A stretch of DNA of 64,000 nt from Perkinsus olseni (lineage: Eukaryota; Perkinsozoa; Perkinsida; Perkinsidae): contig JABANP010000025.1 in NCBI GenBank assembly GCA_013115135.1, positions 1 to 64,000 of the forward strand, written 5' to 3'. Of this stretch, positions 36,029-46,647 are shown one piece after another. Below the pieces are notes generated by a model. It saw nothing but the letters and a program-made list of their open reading frames with translations, made no database searches and had not been told where the DNA came from. A program made the translations under genes and the position numbers. Position 1 is the stretch's first letter. The number at the start of each line of letters is the position of its first letter.

Positions 36029-37026
36029 GTGAGGAGGAACGTAGTCGAAGGCTGGCAAATGAGCCCGTACTCGTCTACACCTCCCTCAGCGATCCACGCC
36101 TAGTGGCAACATCCATCTCCAGGTAGTGTGGCCATCATCTCTTCCCCTTGCAGTGAGGCCCCTTCTCAGGCCCATAACCCGTGCCTTGGTCACAGCGGCC
36201 TTTCAGACAGCTCTGGTGGTCATTGCAGTCACCGGTGGCACGTTCGTCCCTTTCTATGATTCTTCCTATGTGTAATATACAACCTCATTATCCCGCAGCT
36301 CACGCGCATTCTCTGATCAGCTCGACGCCCACTTCGACGCAGTACGTCGGGTACTTACTCATGATCGCGTCTCACGCTCTTCTGCGTAAGCATACGGGGC
36401 CCCACCCGGCACTACCATACATCTCTCTTCAGTTTTGGGCGTGTACTATCATCGAGTGGAGCTGCTGACGATACACACGGTTATATTAACCGCCATTGGA
36501 ATAGTTGTAGTAGGGGACGCCGCTGAGGTCTGCGTGCTTCCAATTCACATGCCGTTCTCTTGTCCCGTGCTGGACTGCTACTTTCCCGCTCGGGCGCGGT
36601 GTCCACTAAACCGCGGTGGAGGGTTTCGCGGTGGAAACCTCGACAATTCATGATCCAAAATGCCGCGCTTCGGCGCTTTGTACGTTTGTTAGTACCTCGT
36701 CCGTGTTACTGGGGCTGCACTCGTCAACTATGGGCTGCTTCTCAGGTCCTAGCCACCGGACTGATGTCCTTGCTAGACGTCGGAGTCGTGCTCCTATGTC
36801 TGCCTTTACGATACTTTGTTGAAGACATCCGATCCAAAATTGTAGTAGTCTCCTAGAATGCCGCTTCTATGTCCCTCTTCTTCAGAGCCCTCACTGCTTC
36901 ATGCTTGGTAAGTAGTTGATGACCAGCCATTCACATCCAGTACTATAATCCAGTTAAGATTCCCCACCGACTGTTGTGTTGCAACTAATATGAACGGGAA
37001 TGGGTCGTAACAGTTATCCTTCCAAG
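36029..37026 (+). other. Possible exons of an unidentified gene
   Basis: Plus-strand segments at about 36155-36277 (TAAFQTALVVIAVTGGTF), 36305-36390 (AFSDQLDAHFDAVRRVL) and 36435-36480 join in phase across two GT-AG introns of about 30 and 50 nt. That suggests a real gene, perhaps the continuation of the LSm-like ORF upstream. I do not recognise the protein. A hydrophobic ORF at about 36650-36855 is not clearly coding. The NAE1 promoter should lie in the last few hundred bases. Confidence 0.2.
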
Positions 37027-39412
37027 ATGGCCACAGACGATAAGTATGATAGGCAGATAAGGCTGTGGGGTGGCCATGGCCAGAAAGCACTTGATGGAGT
37101 CCAAGGTGGGCTTTGCGACGGCATAGCATCTCAACACGACGATACGGTTCATGCGAGGGCCGCCCTCCTGCATAGAGCAAGAAGTCGGCGCTGTGATCAG
37201 ATTCTGGCTCTGGGCTCGACGTCGGTGATATCGGAGACGTTGAAGAACCTAGTAATGCCTTCGTAATCCCTGGTCATCGAGCCATACCGCAGTAGGTGCT
37301 GCCGGGAGTAGGCAACTTCACCGTAGTGGATGACCTACCCGTATCCGAGCGGGATCTCGGCCAGAACTTCTTCGTGCGCCGTAAGTCAAGAAATCCGATC
37401 GTTAATTCCATCAATCCCCATCTTTAGGAGAGGACCTGGGCATTCCTCGGGCGGTGGCGGTGTGCAATCTTCTACTCGAGCTCAACCCTGACGTCTGTGG
37501 CCACGCGATAGTTGAGGTAGCACATACTCGCGGGCTGCCTGTCGTCCAGAATGCCTCCCCTTCAGAACATCCGTACCTACGTCTCGCAGCGTCTTCTAAG
37601 TCTCCCGCCCGGGGCTGTGCCCCCTTTAATTTGGTGTTGGTATCAATGCACCATTGTGGCAGTAGAGTCGCTGAGGCGGTCAATGAATGGTGTAAAGCCA
37701 CTGGCACGAAAATGCTACTCGTCGACAGCATCGGGTGCGGTGTTGTAATTTCTGTGGGAAAGTCATTTTGCACTTTTTCTATCAGATTCGTCGGTAGCGT
37801 ACGTACATATTCCGCGAGTCACTGTATTGTGGAGTCCAAGAAGGACACCGAAGGTCGGCCATGTCCGACCACACGTGTAGGATGCTCGCTCCTGCAGGTG
37901 ACTTTGGCGTCGATCTACGGATATCGCAGCCCTTCCCCGAGCTGGAAGCCTTCACCTCCCAGGTGAGGCCTCCCTTAACCAACCCCGGGTGGCATCTATG
38001 GTCAGGTCATCGGTGCCCGAGGGGAGAAGTTGGCTGCGCTTGACGGTGCAGAGCATGCCCACGTGCCCTACGTCCTCCTACTGATAGCAGCATTGACTAA
38101 ATGGCGATTGCAGGATAGCAGGTGATCAGTATCCGTAAGGTCCTCGGTTCGAATCCCGGCCCTGACATTCTTAGATCCCCGGAGTCACTTCCGTCAACCG
38201 CCGAGGATAGGCGGGCCATCAAGGATATTTTAATTGGCTGGAGGTAACAGCAGCACCCTCGCAGCAGGTATGGAGGATTGTCGTCCAGACGCTCCCCGCA
38301 AGAGGAGAACTTCGCAGAGGCCCTTAAGTTCGTGTGGAAGATCAAACCCTATGCAATCCCGACTGAGGTAATATCGCTGAGCTGCAGACGTCTTGCCCAC
38401 GCTGTGGCATCAGGTTGAGCACATACTCGTGGAATCTCATGAGCATTTTAACGACAGTTGTTCCAACTTTTGGAGTCTGGCTCGGGCGCTTGCCGAGTTC
38501 TCGAAGGTTGGACCGCGGTACCTTGCCTTGCACGGCTACTGTCGAACTATTGTTTCAGCGGCATGCTTCCCATTTACCACTGAGTGGAGTGGTAGGGGAC
38601 ATGACTTCCGACACGACCACCTTCGTGAGGATGCAGGAAGTCTATGAGGCCCAGGCCAAGCGAGATCGAGAGGAAGTCTCGAATATCCTCTCCCAACTTG
38701 GCAAGGTAGAATCCCACCGTACTTGCTGATACCGTGAAGAACTCGACTTCAGACTGTGCCAGAGCAGTACATCGACTTGGTGTGTAAGAACGCCCTCAAT
38801 ATGTGCCTTATCGAGTACACTACTGTTGGTGAGGAGTGGATGTAGGGGACAGCATGCTCCGCCTGTCGCGTACGCGGACGGTAGGTTCAACGATGAGGAG
38901 AAGGTGTCCGAGCTGTCTAGCAGTCTAGAGGATCCGGAGTCACAAGCTCGACTGTATCTAGGACTACGGGCGCTGCAGGCGAGTTGTCCACATGGGAGAG
39001 GTAGAGCTCAGCGGGGCCTCGCAGGTGTTTCGCCAGGAGCATAATGATTGCTACCCTGGCCCTGATGATGTTAACGAGCTGTCGAGCATAGCCAACGGTC
39101 TCATACCCCAACTGTCGGATAAGGGGACCGTTCTCGAGGAGAGCCTTGCCCAGGAACTTGTACGTCGCCTCACCCCCGCCATGGGGATGCTATTGTTGTC
39201 CTTGCCAGTGTCGGTACGAAGGTTGTGAGCTGCATACAATTAGCGCTGTTATTGGAGGAGTGGCGGCACAGGAAGGTGTCAAGCTACTCACACACCAGTT
39301 CGTGCCTCTCAACAACACCTTTGTGTAAGCCCTACTCCTGCTTGGCTTGTACGAAGCACGGCTGCGTAGGTTCAACGGAATTGTCGGTCGGGCGGATCAA
39401 CTAACGATGTGA
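37027..39412 (+). CDS. NAE1: NEDD8-activating enzyme E1 regulatory subunit (APP-BP1/ULA1)
   Basis: This subunit pairs with UBA3 to adenylate NEDD8 and start cullin neddylation; it carries no catalytic cysteine. The ATG at 37027 opens [19 protein letters not shown], the family's N-terminal signature. Later exons give [10 protein letters not shown] joined to [21 protein letters not shown], then [17 protein letters not shown]. The 37.8-37.97 kb exons give [11 protein letters not shown] and [13 protein letters not shown]. Further exons give [51 protein letters not shown] and [15 protein letters not shown]. The end is [20 protein letters not shown] and VPLNNTFV, then a last exon to the stop at 39410-39412. 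This is the complete order of a roughly 500-residue APP-BP1. Introns are very short; the one at 38244-38267 is only 21 or 24 nt. Start and stop fit the family. Confidence 0.9.
38244..38267 (+). other. 21/24-nt intron with tandem NAGNAG acceptor in NAE1
   Basis: The exon ending in codons for DILIGW is followed by GTAACAG and then two consecutive CAG acceptors three bases apart. Using either acceptor keeps the frame into the exon encoding EENFAEAL, and reading through hits TAA at once. The two choices differ by one residue. Confidence 0.55.
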
Positions 39413-39479
39413 TTAACAGTTTCTTTTGTGTTCTCCTCGCGTTGTTGTTCTGTCAAACAGGGAGCGGGTACGGACCCGA

Positions 39480-40269
39480 TAGCAGTGTTTTTAACCCATC
39501 TGCATGGATGGCGGTCGTCGACCGAATCCGCGCCGGAATGCAAGGCTGCTTTTCTCGCTGCTCGACCGCGATGGGGAAGGGTGAGCTAAAGCACATGATT
39601 TCGGCAAGGAGTGGTATGGATACAGGCGCATCCACGATCTGGTAGAAGCCTTCGACACGCTGCGGCGGGAAGGGAGCATCTCACCGGACTTGGATATGAT
39701 GCTCACCCTTGTCATCAGAGAGGTTATTGACGTGAGCTTCACGAGCTCGACTGCCTCTCCAGTGAATGCCTGAGCTCAGGTTTGTGGCGACCTGGACGAA
39801 TTTACTGAGGAAGAGTTCGTCGGTGAGTTCGTATTCTTCCAAGGTTGGTCTTAGTATAACTGTCAGAGGCGGCCCGAGGGTGCCAGTGTCTATGGGTTCC
39901 GTCCCCGGAGCCTCAGGAGAAGTTCCATTGCCGATTTCGCCCTAGAATTCACATTACCGAAGCTTTCGAGGATCGGGTGGGGATGTGTAGAGGCTCTCAT
40001 CAGCTTGTACTCTGGTGTTGATAGTTGAGAACGGACAAGCTTCGACGATGGTGTCATCGCAACGACATAAAGGAAGCCGCTCGAGAGGAAGAGATGCAGG
40101 AATGTAGGCCCAAGAGGGTTTGTTATGTGGATACAATAGCCTAACGACAGGCACATTTTGGCCGGAGACGACCCTTCGTCCAAGCTACCTTCCCCGCAAG
40201 AAATTCGTCGGCAGCTTCCAGCGACTGACGGAACCACGCAAAGCGTACAAGAACAAGGTCGGTGTTTGA
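39480..40269 (+). CDS. Possible EF-hand-like protein, multi-exon
   Basis: Plus-strand exons downstream of NAE1 read as protein. One contains LLFSLLDRDGEG (about 39545-39585), which fits an EF-hand calcium loop start. The next (about 39605-39735) reads RRIHDLVEAFDTLRREGSIS and then DLDMMLTLVIREV. GDLDEFTEEEFV at about 39785-39820 looks like the end of a second EF-hand. After further introns there is a basic segment (RPSYLPRKKFVGSFQRLTEP) ending at a stop at 40267-40269. Phases join for some but not all exons, and the start is not fixed. A small calcium-binding protein is the best guess; the basic C-terminal part has no recognised family. Confidence 0.35.
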
Positions 40270-41044
40270 ATACTCAGCTGAGTTTGCACTCTCTTCTGCA
40301 GTACCCCGACTTAGAACCCACGGGGTTGCGGTTGGCTACTTCAACGCATGAGAGGTTCGCAGAGATGCTGCGAACTCAGAAGACGAAGCCAACCACACCG
40401 TGGGTCACGACGAGATGGTACGATCTTTTAACGATGGTTTGATCTGGTAGGTCCATCCGGCCTGGTGATCGGAGGCTGTTGAAGGCACCCCGGCTGCGGC
40501 CCTCATTCCCACGCGTTTTTGCTCGACATGAGACATCATAGTAGCCTTCGCTCGATTGGCATTCATTACTGTGCTTGCTGAAGTTTTGAGTTGAAGTGGC
40601 GGGGTTGGCATTCGGGTTCGCGTCAATGAGTGAATAATCTACATCGTGTACCGAAGGGAAAAACCTAGGCAGTCTACATCAAGGGTCGCTATGTGCTTGC
40701 GTGCAGCATAGTGGGTGTCACCAACGGGGCGGTAGCTGCAGAGTCGGTGCCGGGCACTCTGTTCTCGGGCCCGATGTACACGTGCCTCGTCTCCAACTGT
40801 CCGATCCGCGACACGAGCTCTCTTCTCCACTTCGAGTTCACGGACTGGGATTTTGACTAATTGAATGAGCCAGCAGGGGTGCAGGCTCCGTGCCACAGAA
40901 AAGTCGTGAGCTTCCCCAATGCTGCATACAACAACCTGGCACCATTTGCATCCTCACCGTCATCGTGAGCACGTGGAAAGTTGTGTGTTATACAGACCGC
41001 ATATTTGCTTGGCAGGGCCGCCTAGTGTTAAAGAGCTTTTCTCG
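40270..41044. other. Upstream region of esterase 1
   Basis: No supported gene. From about 40690 the sequence is shared with 44640-44936 upstream of esterase 2 (common blocks gtagctgcagagtcggtg and gtccgatccgcgacacg), so the duplication includes the promoter region. The last 80 bases share gagcacgtggaaagttgtgt. Confidence 0.5.
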
Positions 41045-42390
41045 ATGATGTCACTTCTCCTCCCCGCTATCCTCCTGGCTTCAGCTGCTGCAACTACCCC
41101 TGAGGTTGTTGACATCCTCGGCATCTCCTTCCCCATACCCAAGATAGGCGACTATAAGTGCCAGAAGGTTCAACTGAATGGAAGCTACGAGTACAAAACC
41201 ATCTCTCGCCCAGAAGGAGATCGTCACTTCTTCGTCTACACCCCGGCGGTGACACAAGTGCGTGCTCTGGTCTTGAACCTCCACCATCTCAGCGGAGATT
41301 GTCGACTGTTCAGGAAGCAAAGCTGCATCGTTAATGCCGCGGACAAGAATGGGTGGCTAGTTGTTACGCCATGCGGCCTCCCAGGGCTGCTAGGGCTCAA
41401 CTCGTGGAACGCTGGCTCCTGCTGCCAAACTGATAAGACAATCGATGACTACGGCTTCATGAAGGACATTACTGCTCTTCTCCTTCCAACGAACCACATT
41501 CCAGTCTACGCTGTTGGGTACAGCAACGGTGCTATGCTCGCCGAAGGCCTGCTATGTAGAAACATTGTTACGAGGGCCGTCTCAGTGAGCGGTGTGATAA
41601 CCGGTGGGAAAGAAGGGCTCAAGGCTTGTAGGTCGTCGTTTCGAATGTCGGCCGAGGCACGGTTGGGCCATGTCCATGGTCTGTTGGATCCATTTGTTCC
41701 CTATTATTTCGGCCCTACATCACTTATCTTCGACTTCCCTTCCGGTACCGAATGACATGAACACATGGGCCGTCAAGTTCAACTGTGATGGTACGACCAA
41801 GACATCCCGCGGTTTAATCTTCGACTTCACCGAATGGCGAAACTGTCAGAACGGTTCCAAGGTAAAGTTGGTGCGGAACAATATTGGCAGTCACTTCTGG
41901 TGGGAAGTGGATGATTTCAGCACTTCGTCATTTGCTATCAATATGCTAGAAGACTGAATACATCATCGAGTCTCTATGAATCGGAGAAAGCAACAACGAC
42001 ATTCTCGTCTCCTCGGAGCCATTATTATTATCGGTACATTTCTTCGATCACAATACTAAGGCGATCTCAGATGAATCTGCTTGCGGCGATCAGTCGGTTC
42101 GGAAACCGGTTTGATCGGACGTGCCTGTCTTGTGACTTCCAGCAGTCGGTTAAGGACTTCCATGTAGAATTTTTTGCATCCCAACACACCTTGGACTGTG
42201 TTCGGGATTTATTTTCATAGTTTTGCTCGTGACATCATTTATCAGTTGGGGCGCCCGGATTGAGGTGCTTAACGCTATCAGCCGGGAGATGGATGATGTT
42301 CTTTACGTAGCACCGATGGTGAGGTGTTGAGTATGATTCAATCGTGGGCATATACACCCGTTTGGCCGGCTATGTCTACTCCTGGCGAGT
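40690..42390. repeat. Segmental duplication, unit 1 (esterase 1 and flanks)
   Basis: The unit is homologous to about 44250-46230. Similarity covers the upstream region, the whole esterase gene, the 3' flank (agaaagcaacaacgacattc in both) and a downstream block with gatggtgaggtgtt and tttggccggctat. Relative to unit 2 it lacks about 370 bases inserted at 44274-44645. Confidence 0.75.
41045..41957 (+). CDS. Secreted esterase, PHB-depolymerase/feruloyl-esterase-like, copy 1 (frameshifted)
   Basis: A predicted secreted alpha/beta hydrolase. The ATG at 41045 opens a signal peptide (MMSLLLPAILLASAAATT). A FFVYTP strand and VLNLHHLSGDC are followed by a cysteine-rich middle (NAGSCCQTDKTIDDYGF). The nucleophile elbow is GYSNG, the acid lies in HGLLDPFVPY, and the histidine in GSHFWWE; this Ser-Asp-His layout matches the LpqC/PHB-depolymerase esterase family. 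One extra nucleotide near 41745 relative to copy 2 moves the frame, so the opening frame stops at 41755 and the catalytic histidine is reached only in the other frame (to 41957). It is a pseudogene, or carries an indel error. The substrate is unknown; short-chain polyester or feruloyl-type esters are the family's usual targets. Confidence 0.75.
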
Positions 42391-42559
42391 GTTTTGCTCG
42401 CCGGAACCCTATTCGTACACTGGCCCTACGTGAATTCAATTTCGATTCTATAGGCCTTCAATACCACGAGGCGGAACTTGAGATGATTGGGACAATCGTG
42501 GCCGGTCCTCGAGACATTCATTTTCGCGGCTCTAGAAAACCAAACTTCGCGAATAGGAT

Positions 42560-42700
42560 ATCCCGCTCCGTTGTCCACAGCACATTCGCCGCACTTCATC
42601 ATAAACACGGAGAGATCACGAATACGCGAAACACAGTTCACGTGATAATAAGGGCGCCGACTTCAAGAGGGCCCACCCATCATAAATTCGCCTGCCTTTC
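42560..42700 (+). pseudogene. Inverted, decayed copy of the coding exon at 42709-42936
   Basis: The stretch at about 42655-42685 translates to GADFKRAHPS followed by a TAA. It matches GVDFKKAHPS encoded on the opposite strand at about 42768-42797. Most base differences fall at synonymous positions, which suggests the ancestral sequence was coding. Similarity continues weakly to about 42610. Confidence 0.4.
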
Positions 42701-42708
42701 AAGGCACC

Positions 42709-42936
42709 TCACAGCGTCGACATAACCTCTGCCAACAGATTTTCGCTTAACTCGTTCGCCCCTGAAATTAATGAGGGGTGGGCCTTTTTAAAGTCGACAC
42801 CCTGTATCATGGCTGCATAGACACTTGGATTCGGATCTCGGATCGTGATGTACACGTCTACTAAACTGATACCGGCAAAGCAGGCAGAGGGTGAGATGCC
42901 GGTGCTGCTGATGTCCGTTGGGTAGCTGATAGCTAC
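42709..42936 (-). CDS. Candidate terminal exon, unknown protein
   Basis: A polypyrimidine CTGTCAG acceptor on the minus strand precedes an open exon of about 75 codons. It contains SLVDVYITIRDPNPSVYAAM and GVDFKKAHPSLISG and ends NLLAEVMSTL at the stop. I do not recognise it. The argument for coding is the inverted partial copy next to it, in which codon third positions differ but residues are kept. No upstream exon is identified. Confidence 0.3.
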   Translation of the reverse strand, partial: VAISYPTDISSTGISPSACFAGISLVDVYITIRDPNPSVYAAMIQGVDFKKAHPSLISGANELSENLLAEVMSTL

Positions 42937-43552
42937 CTGACAGAGCAAGTGCCTGATCGCTCCCAGCTGGACAAGAGTCGTTCAAACTCGATGTGTGGTT
43001 GGATTGATATCGGGCGAGGATAACCCTAATTGCTTTGCGATACTCGCTGTGCGATAGCCCGGCCGCCTACGTCTGGAGTCAAGAGTCATACTAGAGGCCA
43101 GAGGAATGACTCATCATGCTTTGTCTCCTCTCTAAGAGGTTCAGCGTAACTTCCTCTGCGCATACTTCCCGACAAATGATTACCGATCTGAACCACATAT
43201 CCTGATGCAGCCGTGTGGCGTACACCCTCCCTCGAACGCTTTGCTGAAGATTCGTCAAGGCGCGAGTTACGAACCCGGTGGTCTCCCCCTAAGTAGTCTC
43301 AATACCAAAATCTTAGATAGAGTCCGTACGGGGTTCCCGACGCAGTGGGTGTGTCGGGCCGCTCAAGAGACATCGCGCATGAGCCTCCAGCTTCTCCGTG
43401 GACTCTTCGGTGATAGAGATCGTGCCTAAGGTGCTACGACCCCGTCTCACGCGCAGGCACTGCGAGCCTGGAATATTCTCCCATAAACATGCATCCGCAC
43501 GATTGGATCCCTCAACCGCGAAACCCGGAAGGTGGTACCCGAAGGTGCTTCT

Positions 43553-43677
43553 CTGTAGTCTTCAGTGAGATTACTCGAAAGGGATGCACAGGGCGGTGCG
43601 AAGAGGCCCGGCGAGGCTAGGGTAACGGAGACAAGGGCAGCAGCATGCACCCACAAGCGAGCAAGAGTTATGACCAT
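43553..43677 (-). pseudogene. Solo first exon of a cathepsin Z-like gene
   Basis: From an ATG at 43677 the minus strand encodes a signal peptide and short pro-segment (LWVHAAALVSVTLASPGLFA, then SSNLTEDYREAP) that is nearly identical to exon 1 of the intact cathepsin at 48768-50169. DNA similarity extends about 45 bases upstream of the ATG. After YREAP the sequence becomes unrelated and no catalytic exons follow. It sits downstream of esterase 1 as the cathepsins sit downstream of esterase 2, so it marks the decayed cathepsin of duplicated unit 1. Confidence 0.75.
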
Positions 43678-43954
43678 CGGTTTACTAATTAAGTCGGATT
43701 ATTTTGAGACGAAATAACTGAACAGAGGGAGAACCCCTGAATAGAAGGTGGTTTCTGCTAGCACCTTCGCGAACACTGTCCGAAATTCTTCGCTGGTTTG
43801 GGAATCTCGTTCAGTAAGCTGTGGTGGCCTCTTGTAAGTTACTTGAGTCAAGTACCGCAAGGCTATCTACCTCTAGCCCTTACCACCGGTTCGCCTCACC
43901 GAGCATAACGACAAGGTTTTCTCATCCCCGCAAGGTGTCTCGCCGTAATCTCTT

Positions 43955-44219
43955 GTGCACTATAGTGACAACATAGTGACGCCTATACTGTACGCTATGT
44001 TACAGCTACAGCCTGGTTCAATACTACTCAGCTGTAAAAGTACCATCGCTTCACTTACCTCCACTGCTACTGCGTATCATTAGTATCAGGTAACCGTCTG
44101 ATCTCACTATGCGCCTTGGACTCGCGTGCGTGAGTATACGTGCTGAGTAGTATTGAACCAGGCTGTAGCTGTAACATAGCGTACAGTATAGGTGTCACTA
44201 TGTTATCACTATAGTGCAC
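43955..44219. mobile_element. MITE-like element with 78-bp terminal inverted repeats
   Basis: The arms 43955-44032 and 44142-44219 are inverted copies of each other differing at about two positions. They enclose a 109-bp spacer, and both ends are gtgcactatagtga. No ORF lies inside. The layout is that of a non-autonomous DNA transposon, or a very long hairpin. No clear target-site duplication is visible. Part of the spacer (ctcgcgtgcgtgagtatacg) recurs with one change at about 44502-44521. Confidence 0.65.
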
Positions 44220-44249
44220 TTCGTATTCTGCGTCAAGAGACAGCTACGT

Positions 44250-46230
44250 GCTTGCGTGCGACGAAGTGGGGTTGCAATCCAGGGAACACAGGCCAGGATA
44301 TTGGAGAGGTTAATCTCAATTGATTGATCAATCTCAACGAATCATCCACAGTTGAATGGTAGATCACTCAAGCCTAGCAGTAGACAATATCACACTACAT
44401 TGCGTGGCGAGCGACAGCCGATACGACAACAGGGGTTCACTATAGGGACCACAACTCACCAGGAGCTTCCTGTAATCTTGTATCACTCCACGCCTTGCAC
44501 TCGCGTGCATGAGTATACGTGGTACAGTAAGCTACAGATCACGCTATAGACTACGCTCTAGATCACATTAGTCGCTTCGCTTAACTCCCCTCAAGACTCG
44601 TTCCGGCTTCCTTTGAGCCCTGTCTCATAAAACGACACTGTTCTGAGTGCAGGCGTCATCAACGGGGCGTTAGCTGCAGAGTCGGTGTCGGGCATGTGCT
44701 CGGTGCGATGTAGACGTGCCTCCTTTCCGGTTGTCCGATCCGCGACACGGACGCTTTTCTCCACGTTAATCGAGTTTGCGGACAGTAGGCGGAGATTCTG
44801 ACTCGTTGGATGAGCCGGCTGGGGTGCACCATTTCCTAGTGCGTCTTCACGGTCATCGTGAGCACGTGGAAAGTTGTGTGTTATACAGACTGCATATTTG
44901 CTTGGGCCTACACTCAGTGTTGAAGAGCTTTCCTCGATGATGTCAATTTTCCTCCCGCTATGCTCCTGGCTTCAGCTGCTGCAACTCCTCCAGAAGCTCT
45001 TTCCGACCTCGGCTTCTCCTTCAACTTGCCGAAGGTAGGTGTCAAGGAGTGTCCGGAGATCCAACTGAATGGAAGCTACGAGTACAGAACCATCTCTCGC
45101 CCAGAAGGAGATCGTCACTTTTTCGTCTACACCCCGGCGGTGACACAAGTGCGTGCTCTGGTCTTGAACCTCCACCATTTGGGTGGAAGCTGTCACACGT
45201 TCAGGGAACAAAGTTGCATCGTCAATGCCGCGGACAAGAATGGGTGGCTAGTTGTTACGCCTTGCGGTCTCCCAGGACCATTGGGCTTCAACGCGTTTAA
45301 CGCAGGCTCCTGCTGCCAAACGGACAAGACAATCGATGATTACGGCTTCATGAAGGACATTATTGCTCTTCTCCTTGATACTAGCAGCATTCCAGTCTAC
45401 GCTGTTGGGTTTAGCAACGGCGGAATGCTTGCCGAAGGTCTTCTATGTAGAAACATTATTACGAGGGCCGTCTCAGTGAGCGGTGTGATAACCAACGGAC
45501 AAGAGGGTCTCAAGGCTTGTAGGGAGTCGTATCAGCCGACGGCTGGAGCACGGTTGGGTAACGTCCACGGCTTATTGGATCCATTGATTCCCTACTATTT
45601 CGGTCCAGGAACATTTATCTTTGGCACCCCTTCCATCCCGGATGACATGGACACTTGGGCCGCCAACTTCAACTGTACTGATCCGACAACCCGTGGTTTC
45701 ATCTTCGACTTTACCGAATATCAAAACTGTCAGAACGGTTCCGAGATAACATTCGTTAGGAACTTTATTGGTGATCACTTCTGGTGGGAACTGAAAGAAT
45801 TTAGCACTTCGTCATTCGCTCAGGGTATTCTAGAAGATTGAATACATCACAGAGTTTAGAACTCTTGTGAAGGTTCTCGCTCGCAGAAAGCAACAACGAC
45901 ATTCTCGTCCCCTTGGAGTCAGTATTATCATTGGTACTTTTTTTCGATCACAATATTAAAGTGGTCTCAGATAAGCCAGCTTGTGGCGAACTGTTGGTCT
46001 AGATTATTTTCACCCTAACACGGCTTGGGCTGTGTTCGGGATTCATTCTCATCATTCCACTCGTGTCAGATCATTCCATCATTCAGTGTGCGCTGATTTA
46101 GCGCTCAACGCTATCAGCCGGCAGATGGATAATGTTGTTCACGTAGCATCGATGGTGAGGTGTTCAGTATGATTCAGTCGTGTGCTTTCCCCTCCGTTTG
46201 GCCGGCTATATTTACTCCTGGCGAGTGGTA
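44250..46230. repeat. Segmental duplication, unit 2 (esterase 2 and flanks)
   Basis: Partner of 40690-42390. The left end (ctacgtgcttgcgtgc near 44245) matches the left end of unit 1, then about 370 bases with no counterpart interrupt it before homology resumes near 44645. The downstream end shares gatggtgaggtgtt and the ggccggctat block near 46200. Confidence 0.7.
44960..45841 (+). CDS. Esterase, PHB-depolymerase/feruloyl-esterase-like, copy 2 (shortened signal peptide)
   Basis: The body is intact over about 290 residues, with a GFSNGG nucleophile elbow, HGLLDPLIPY carrying the acid residue, and GDHFWWE carrying the histidine. The cysteine-rich NAGSCCQTDKTIDDYGF segment is shared with copy 1. 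Two upstream ATGs at 44937 and 44940 match the start of copy 1, but one C is missing about 20 bases later, so they are out of frame. The first in-frame ATG is at 44960, leaving only MLLASAAAT of the signal peptide, probably too short for normal secretion. This may be a real loss or a homopolymer error. The gene is the downstream member of the tandem pair. Confidence 0.75.
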   Translation: MLLASAAATPPEALSDLGFSFNLPKVGVKECPEIQLNGSYEYRTISRPEGDRHFFVYTPAVTQVRALVLNLHHLGGSCHTFREQSCIVNAADKNGWLVVTPCGLPGPLGFNAFNAGSCCQTDKTIDDYGFMKDIIALLLDTSSIPVYAVGFSNGGMLAEGLLCRNIITRAVSVSGVITNGQEGLKACRESYQPTAGARLGNVHGLLDPLIPYYFGPGTFIFGTPSIPDDMDTWAANFNCTDPTTRGFIFDFTEYQNCQNGSEITFVRNFIGDHFWWELKEFSTSSFAQGILED

Positions 46231-46647
46231 TGTTAGCGTTCACACTCGCCGCAGTCTATTATCATTTCGACAGTGTCGGCGATCATCACCACCCTCTTCA
46301 TAAACTGAAATAACTCAACTCTGACGATCGATTCAAGAATCCGCAGACGCTATTTCTAGGCAGTGGTGCATCGTACTGAGTCACACAACGTCTCTACAAT
46401 ATGCAGACAATCACTCTACTGGCAATACTATGACTCTAGTGGACTGATACGGAGATCGCCTTAGAGGAGATCCCGTCTGACGACGACATGTGATCATTCA
46501 CACGCATCAGCGGAGATGACACAGTCGACGAAATCAAAAATTCAAACAGTTAGCAACAAAAAGATAAGTTCAATCGACGATAGCGACAATAATAGGTTCA
46601 GAATTGCCCTGTGCGGGCTGACCAGTGCGAAATAGGGGAATAGACGG
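45842..46647. other. Convergent 3' region between esterase 2 and cathepsin A
   Basis: The first 390 bases belong to the duplicated unit. From about 46240 to the cathepsin stop I see no gene, RNA or repeat. Confidence 0.45.

Noticed and set aside
38125..38165. tRNA-like T-loop (ggttcgaatcc) near 38142
   Set aside because: It lies inside a 53-nt intron of NAE1. No matching acceptor stem, D-arm or anticodon stem can be drawn around it.
42324..42725. Plus-strand ORF of 133 codons downstream of esterase 1
   Set aside because: It has no domain, begins inside the duplicated non-coding flank, and the matching region in unit 2 is not open.
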